Origin: Gemmatimonadota bacterium
Lineage (GTDB): Bacteria; Gemmatimonadota; Gemmatimonadetes; Longimicrobiales; Gaopeijiaceae
Assembly (NCBI GenBank): GCA_041390125.1
Contig: JAWKQN010000013.1
Span: 118,501 to 182,500, forward strand
DNA length: 64,000 nucleotides
Direction of reading: 5' to 3'
Part shown: positions 60,504-64,000 of the stretch, piece by piece
Position numbering within the stretch: position 1 is the first letter of the stretch
Layout: every line of letters starts with the position of its first letter
Notes under the pieces: model-generated
Database searches by the model: none
Told to the model about the DNA's origin: nothing
The model's input: the letters and a program-made list of their open reading frames with translations, nothing else
Translations under genes and position numbers: made by a program

Positions 60504-60733
60504 TCCGCAGTCTCGACGCTCCGCGCCTGTGCACGTCGAACGTCGGCGGGAAGCCCGCTCAGCTCATCCATATAGACGCGATTGAGCTGATCCGTCACCC
60601 CCTCGGCTCGATGCTTCGCCAAGTACTCGGCCATAGCCCTCGCATAGAGCTCACTGCGCGACACGCCAAGTCGGTCCGCCAGCGCATCGGCGGACTCAAA
60701 GAGATCGTCAGGTAGAGATATGGCTGTCTTCAT
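60497..60733 (-). CDS. ribbon-helix-helix antitoxin (MazE/PemI type)
   Basis: 78 residues. An RHH fold is plain: MKTAISLPDDLFESADALAD, then LGVSRSELYARAMAEYLAKH. The C-terminal tail would bind the toxin. A TATACT box (60745-60740 on the minus strand) lies six bases ahead of the ATG, so the transcript may start at or near the codon. Antitoxin precedes toxin, the usual order. Confidence 0.88.
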   Translation of the reverse strand: MKTAISLPDDLFESADALADRLGVSRSELYARAMAEYLAKHRAEGVTDQLNRVYMDELSGLPADVRRAQARSVETAEW

Positions 60734-60772
60734 ACTACAAGTATACCCCGGTCATACCGCTACAGGCAAGCG

Positions 60773-60881
60773 CTCTAACAAGAAATTGCTGCTGTCCGCG
60801 GAGGCGGTCCGGTAGCGTCGGGTAACGCCTCGGATTTACCGATCTGCCCGGTGCGCCAGCAGAATTCCGAGTCCATTAGAG
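60773..60881 (+). other. attC site 6
   Basis: CTCTAAC (60773-60779) to ATTAGAG (60875-60881), with arms GAAATTGCTGCTG and CCAGCAGAATTCC. CGCTCTAAC is the reverse complement of the cassette 6 start (GCTAGAGCG at 59841) apart from one base. Confidence 0.82.
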
Positions 60882-60978
60882 CGCACCAGCTGCCACCGAG
60901 ACCCCCGCGGAACTCGACCGGAGCGGTAGCGGTACCAGCCCAACGTCTTACGTTACAGGCATCGATCGTGGGGGCGTC

Positions 60979-61188
60979 TTGTCGACTGTCACGGTATCCA
61001 GCAAGTACCAGATCGTGATTCCTAAGGCGGTGCGGGAGAAGCTTCGTCTGCGCCCGGGTCAGAAGGTGGAGGCGTTTGCGCTCGGGGGCCGGATCGAACT
61101 GGTTCCGATCCGCCCGGTCGCGAAGATGCGGGGCTATCTGCGCGGGATGGATCCGAGCTTCGAGCGGGAGCCGGATCGGGAGCTATGA
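60979..61188 (+). CDS. AbrB/SpoVT family antitoxin
   Basis: 69 residues from a TTG. The swapped-hairpin AbrB domain reads VTVSSKYQIVIPKAVREKLR, then PGQKVEAFALGGRIELVPIR. The tail (KMRGYLRGMDPSFEREPDRE) is toxin-binding in VapB-type antitoxins. It overlaps the VapC gene by four bases. Cassette 7. Confidence 0.9.
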   Translation: MSTVTVSSKYQIVIPKAVREKLRLRPGQKVEAFALGGRIELVPIRPVAKMRGYLRGMDPSFEREPDREL

Positions 61189-61568
61189 ACGTCGTCGACT
61201 CATCGGGCTGGATCGAGTACCTGACCGATGGCCCGAATGCGGGCATCTTCGCGGTGCCGCTGGGGCATGGAGCCGGACTGCTGGTTCCATCAATCTTGAT
61301 CCTGGAGGTCTACCGCTACGTCCTGCGAGAGCGGGGGCGTGAAGCTGCCCTGTCGGTGGCCGCCACGATGCGACAGGGGAGGGTGATCGACCTTGATGAC
61401 GGGCTCGCGCTTGAGGCTGCCGAGCTTGGGGCGAGCATCGGCCTCCAACTAGCCGACAGCATCATCTACGCGACCGCGCTCCTTCACGGCGCGACGGTAT
61501 GGACTCAGGACGCCGACTTCGAGGGCCTTGAGCACGTGGAGTACCGCCCCAAGAGGGGTGCGCTCTAA
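61185..61568 (+). CDS. VapC PIN-domain ribonuclease toxin
   Basis: 127 residues. The PIN residues are MNVVDSSGWIEYLTDG (first Asp), PSILILEVYRYVLRER (Glu), GLQLADSIIYATALLHG (Asp) and VWTQDADFEGLEHVEY (final acidic pair). All are intact, so an active toxin is likely. The TAA lies inside the attC core that ends the cassette. Confidence 0.9.
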   Translation: MNVVDSSGWIEYLTDGPNAGIFAVPLGHGAGLLVPSILILEVYRYVLRERGREAALSVAATMRQGRVIDLDDGLALEAAELGASIGLQLADSIIYATALLHGATVWTQDADFEGLEHVEYRPKRGAL

Positions 61569-61635
61569 CACGCTTCTTTGCTGCTGTCGCGTGGCGTCCG
61601 ACCTAGCGGACCTCCCAGCCTTGCCGCCCTAGGCA
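61563..61635 (+). other. attC site 7, right side deleted
   Basis: Begins CTCTAAC (61563-61569) and TTTGCTGCTGTCGCG, matching the first 75 bases of attC site 1. No GCAGCAG arm or second core follows. GGTGCGCTCTAAC at 61557-61569 pairs over 13 bases with the start of its own cassette (GTTAGAGCGCACC, with A at the first core position in the current site). Confidence 0.75.
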
Positions 61636-62040
61636 CCGCAGGCGTCACAGCCCTGCTGCATAACCCGCGTTTGCCGCTGACGCGCAATGACTCAGGGGGC
61701 GCGGGCCGGGTCGGCTTGCGCCTCCCCGGGCCGAGCATCAGCAGCGCGGTCGGGAGGGTGGCTGTGAGGAAATCGCGCAACGCCCGGTTCGTCGTGTTTC
61801 CGCACGTAACCCAAAGGACCTGGGGCGGAGCGCCGAGACGCGTCACGAGCTCGGCGAAGTCCGAGTCCTTTGAGAGCATCACGGCACCGGCTTCTCTCGC
61901 CCTTCTCGCCTTGGTGAAGATATCCGCGTCGCTCGCACCCCGAAGGCCGAGGTGCCGAACGGCACAGCCTCCAGGTCGAACTCATCCTCAAGCCAGCTGC
62001 AGACGCCGGGCGGCGGCTGCGCGTCGACACATAGCCTCAC
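61565..62040 (-). pseudogene. DUF5615 PIN-like toxin, frameshifted
   Basis: From a GTG at 62040 (overlapping the DUF433 stop), the first 45 codons read RLCVDAQPPPGVCSWLEDEF, then LEAVPFGTSAFGVRA. One base is lost near 61930, after which the next frame continues DADIFTKARRAREAGAVMLS, KDSDFAELVTRLGAPP and VLWVTCGNTTNRALRDFL. The family part ends near 61725; the open frame runs on through attC remnants. DUF5615 proteins pair with DUF433 antitoxins. Confidence 0.75.
61658..61730 (+). other. second partial attC site
   Basis: GCATAAC (61658-61664) followed by GCGTTTGCCGCTGACGCG and GGCTTGCGCC, the left and central parts of the type seen in sites 5 and 8. The right arm is missing, and the sequence runs into the 3' end of the DUF5615 pseudogene. 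Confidence 0.6.
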
Positions 62041-62261
62041 GCGGCGACGATCGGATGGTCCAGTTGGCGGCTTGCGTACTTCAGACTGGCCTCGATGTCC
62101 TCGGGCTCGAGGTCCGGGTAGTCCGCCAGGATCTCCGCGGTGCTCGCTCCGGCGGCGAGCATGTCGAGAACGTCAGTCACGCGAATCCGCATCCCGCGAA
62201 CGCAGGGTCGTCCCCCGCAATGGTCCGGGTCGACGGTGATACGATCGGTGAGCTTGACCAT
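62037..62261 (-). CDS. DUF433 family antitoxin
   Basis: 74 residues. The family core is ITVDPDHCGGRPCVRGMRIR, followed by VTDVLDMLAAGASTAEILAD and YPDLEPEDIEASLKYASRQL, a winged-helix-like arrangement. It is the antitoxin of the DUF433-DUF5615 system. The toxin gene downstream is frameshifted. It lies on the minus strand inside cassette 8. Confidence 0.88.
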   Translation of the reverse strand: MVKLTDRITVDPDHCGGRPCVRGMRIRVTDVLDMLAAGASTAEILADYPDLEPEDIEASLKYASRQLDHPIVAA

Positions 62262-62366
62262 GGATCCTCCGAAGCTGAAGCGGCGTCTGAAGATAGCCGA
62301 GTCTCCCGGACCTCCTCAACGCCGATACCGGGACGCCGGCGCCTCGCAGGGTCTACAAGAAGGCTT

Positions 62367-62485
62367 TCTACCAAAGCGTTTGCTGCTGCCGCGTAATGAC
62401 TTAGCGGCTCGGAGGCTGCCCGGCTTGCGCCGACCAGTTCCCGCAGACCATGACGCTCGCGCAGCAGACACGCCAACCGTTGGGC
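62367..62485 (+). other. attC site 8
   Basis: Left core is degenerate (CTACCAA near 62368). The arms GCGTTTGCTGCTGCCGCG and CGCGCAGCAGACACGC, the centre GGCTTGCGCC, and the final core GTTGGGC (62479-62485) are clear. Confidence 0.8.
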
Positions 62486-62507
62486 CGCAAGATCTGACGG
62501 TGCTGGC

Positions 62508-62597
62508 TCAGCTAGCCTTTTCGATCTTCTCGCCGCGTAGGATTGCACCTCCCTCGCGGACACTGTCCATGAGCTCGGCAAACAGCTCGTCGCTCAT
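62508..62597 (-). pseudogene. N-terminal remnant of an HTH antitoxin
   Basis: 29 codons from the ATG at 62597: MSDELFAELMDSVREGGAIL, then RGEKIEKAS and stop. This matches the start of HigA/NadS-type XRE antitoxins, whose HTH would follow. The HTH is absent because the sequence runs into attC site 8. No toxin is seen upstream (62598-62897 holds no recognisable gene). Confidence 0.55.
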
Positions 62598-62897
62598 CTC
62601 AACTCGTCCTCCCACGAGTGCCCTCAGCACCTTCTCGGGTCGTCTCGACGAGGCTGAAGCTCCTCTGGTCACCGCGGGCCCAGCGCCCCGCCGACGGCCT
62701 GGTCGACTCCATGGCGCAGGATCGACCCAGCGGCCCTCTCGGGGCTGGTCGGGATCGGCCCGCGGCTGGAGCCCTTACGCGAGTCCTCGGATCAGGGTCG
62801 CGCATTGCATTTCCCGGCCCGGCGTTGGCATCATGGCGGGACAGAAGAACCCAAAGACGCCAGGCGGTCCAGGGACCGCATCGGAACAGCAGGTCAG

Positions 62898-63593
62898 GTG
62901 GGCACACAGACGCCACGTGCTCTTCGCCGTGATTCCCGAACAGCGCGGCACTACTTTCCGCTGGTCACCGCGTTGCTCCTCTTCCTCACCGTCTGGGGCT
63001 TCTCGGACAACCTGCTGTGGCGGATCGATCAGCCGAGCAATCGCGATCCGAAGTTCATAGTCCACGGATCCTTCTGTCTGACGTGGATGATCCTGCTCTT
63101 CACACAAGCGAGCTTGGTGCGCCGTGGAAGCCTGAAGCTTCATCGCCGGCTAGGGCGCCTCGGAGTCGTCGTGGCGACTGGCGTCGCCGCCAGTACCGCC
63201 TACGTCTTCGTCACGGTGTGGAGGCCGTGGCAGGAGATGAGCCTCCTCGTACAGGGGAATCGGCTTCTGCTTGTCGGGTTCGCCGTACTCGTTGCGCTTG
63301 CCTTTCGAGATCGTGCTCGGCCCGAGTGGCACAAGCGATACATGCTCCTGGGCTCGTTCTTCATGCTTGAGCCAGTGCTCTCCCGGGCCTTCGACCCGAT
63401 CGAACCCCTCTTGAGCGGATTCACCGAGAGCCAGATCGACGCCGCTTGGTGGGTGTTCTTCGTTGCCGTCTGGGGACTGCTCTTCCTGTCGCTCTCCGCG
63501 CATGACCGAGCGTGCGCCGGGACGGTTCACGAGGCGACAAAGGTCGGAGTCGGCCTCTTCTGTGCAGCGTGGTTGTTTGTTCTCCTCGTCTGA
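62898..63593 (+). CDS. cassette 9 integral membrane protein
   Basis: 231 residues from a GTG at 62898; a TTG at 62805 would give 262. Membrane helices are plain: YFPLVTALLLFLTVWGFSDN, FIVHGSFCLTWMILLFTQAS, LGVVVATGVAASTAYVFVTV, LLLVGFAVLVALAFR, WWVFFVAVWGLLFLSLSA and VGLFCAAWLFVLLV. Conserved-looking polar residues are His in KLHRRLGRLG and WHKRYMLLGS. It resembles the DUF2306-like or cytochrome-type membrane proteins, but I cannot name the family. Base composition is slightly less GC-rich than in the chromosomal genes. Confidence 0.7.
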   Translation: MGTQTPRALRRDSRTARHYFPLVTALLLFLTVWGFSDNLLWRIDQPSNRDPKFIVHGSFCLTWMILLFTQASLVRRGSLKLHRRLGRLGVVVATGVAASTAYVFVTVWRPWQEMSLLVQGNRLLLVGFAVLVALAFRDRARPEWHKRYMLLGSFFMLEPVLSRAFDPIEPLLSGFTESQIDAAWWVFFVAVWGLLFLSLSAHDRACAGTVHEATKVGVGLFCAAWLFVLLV

Positions 63594-63670
63594 TCGTCCG
63601 GGTAGGCTGTGAGGGCCGCGCAGCCCTCGGCTGGCGGCACGCGCTCCGGACCGGCATCCTGGTCCGAGAC
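63594..63670 (+). other. degenerate attC remnant 9
   Basis: GTCCGGGTAGGCTGTGAGGG, then GCAGCCCTCGGCTGGCGGCA, aligns with the centre of attC sites 2 and 4 (GGCTGCGCGGG, CCCTCGCCTGGCGG). Both core sites and the GCTGCTG arms are missing. It probably marks the decayed end of the array. Confidence 0.55.
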
Positions 63671-63690
63671 CAGCGACTGAGGCGCTCCTC

Positions 63691-64000
63691 ATGGGATGGG
63701 CAGGTGTGAAGAACAGGCTTGTCGTCCTCGTGGCGGGGGCGCTTTGTGCGGCCTGCTCAAGAGGTGACTCGTATGATCTCGTGATCCGGAACGCGCGGAT
63801 CGTGGATGCGCGAGCCGCCACACCGCGAGCACCCGTCGATATCGCCATCCGCACTGGCCGGATCGAGGCCATTCGACCTGCCTCCGCCGACGCCTGGGCT
63901 GGCTCCGCCTCCATCGATGTGGGTGGGCATTTCGTTGTTCCGGGGTTCGTCGACCTCCACGTCCACCTGCCGCCCGACTCGGCGGTACAGGAAGCCATCC
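63691..64000 (+). CDS. amidohydrolase family lipoprotein, partial
   Basis: 103 codons to the right edge. A signal peptide with lipobox (RLVVLVAGALCAAC) precedes YDLVIRNARIVDARAA, the N-terminal beta sandwich of amidohydrolases, and then VPGFVDLHVHLPPDS with the HxH metal ligands. N-acyl-D-amino acid deacylases and dihydroorotase-like enzymes share this layout. The ATG at 63691 or a GTG at 63706 may be the start. It lies after the last attC remnant, so it is probably chromosomal rather than a cassette. Confidence 0.85.
   Translation, partial: MGWAGVKNRLVVLVAGALCAACSRGDSYDLVIRNARIVDARAATPRAPVDIAIRTGRIEAIRPASADAWAGSASIDVGGHFVVPGFVDLHVHLPPDSAVQEAI

Noticed and set aside
61692..62030. Minus-strand frame of 112 codons opposite the DUF5615 region as a separate gene
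   Set aside because: It is an out-of-frame reading of the frameshifted toxin and lacks family features.

Overview
The window is high-GC DNA from a flagellated bacterium with a Gram-negative type envelope (MotB, outer-membrane barrel, lipoproteins, YidC with a large periplasmic domain). The mix of large secreted TolB/amidohydrolase and M14 proteins, a bactofilin and a chromosomal integron resembles Gemmatimonadota. That assignment is inference from gene style only. The window spans the chromosome origin: rpmH and dnaA diverge at about 31.6 kb, and the dnaA-dnaN gap carries a recognisable unwinding module.

Layout. 1-7.8 kb is a flagellar filament cluster (flgL, PilZ protein, fliC, an unusually long fliD, fliS, a FliT-like protein, flgM). 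9.3-11.0 kb holds motA-motB on the minus strand. 11.4-14.6 kb is a pilus or type II secretion-like set: a PilB/GspE ATPase fused to a receiver domain, a membrane protein and a prepilin. Five promoters of sigma-28 type (TCAA or TAAA, 15-17 bases, then nCCGAyA) precede flgL, fliC, flgM, motA and the PilB-receiver gene. 14.6-19.6 kb carries a LOG-like protein, a zinc-ribbon protein, an M14 peptidase and a NIF3 protein. 19.7-22.8 kb is a parA-parB-M23-bactofilin operon. A 1.9 kb gene-free stretch follows with a near-consensus parS site, where rsmG would be expected. 25.3-31.5 kb is the minus-strand series rpmH-rnpA-yidD-yidC-mnmE-acyP-mnmG. dnaA and dnaN run the other way. 34.6-49.9 kb is mixed: a Phd/VapC-like pair, a rhodanese, SufE, a DoxX-like protein, PyrE, a histidine kinase/NtrC/coiled-coil/outer-membrane barrel operon, and a 1,585-residue TolB-amidohydrolase-serine hydrolase fusion. 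At 50 kb a secreted protein begins with about ten Ser-Pro-Arg hexapeptide repeats.

The most notable region is 52.4-63.7 kb: a chromosomal integron. The integrase gene is read toward the cassette array (the inverted arrangement, unlike class 1 integrons). An attI-like core at 53,625 is followed by about nine cassettes bounded by roughly 117-base attC sites. In several cassettes the 5' end is the exact or near-exact reverse complement of the start of the cassette's own attC, up to 13 bases, which is the signature of circular cassettes. Cargo includes a possible HEPN protein, secreted proteins, a DUF429-like protein and four toxin-antitoxin modules (BrnT with a broken BrnA, a MazE/MazF-like pair, AbrB/VapC, and DUF433 with a frameshifted DUF5615). 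One attC is split by two IS110/IS1111-type elements in tandem, the left one decayed and truncated. The last gene is a partial amidohydrolase lipoprotein that runs off the window.
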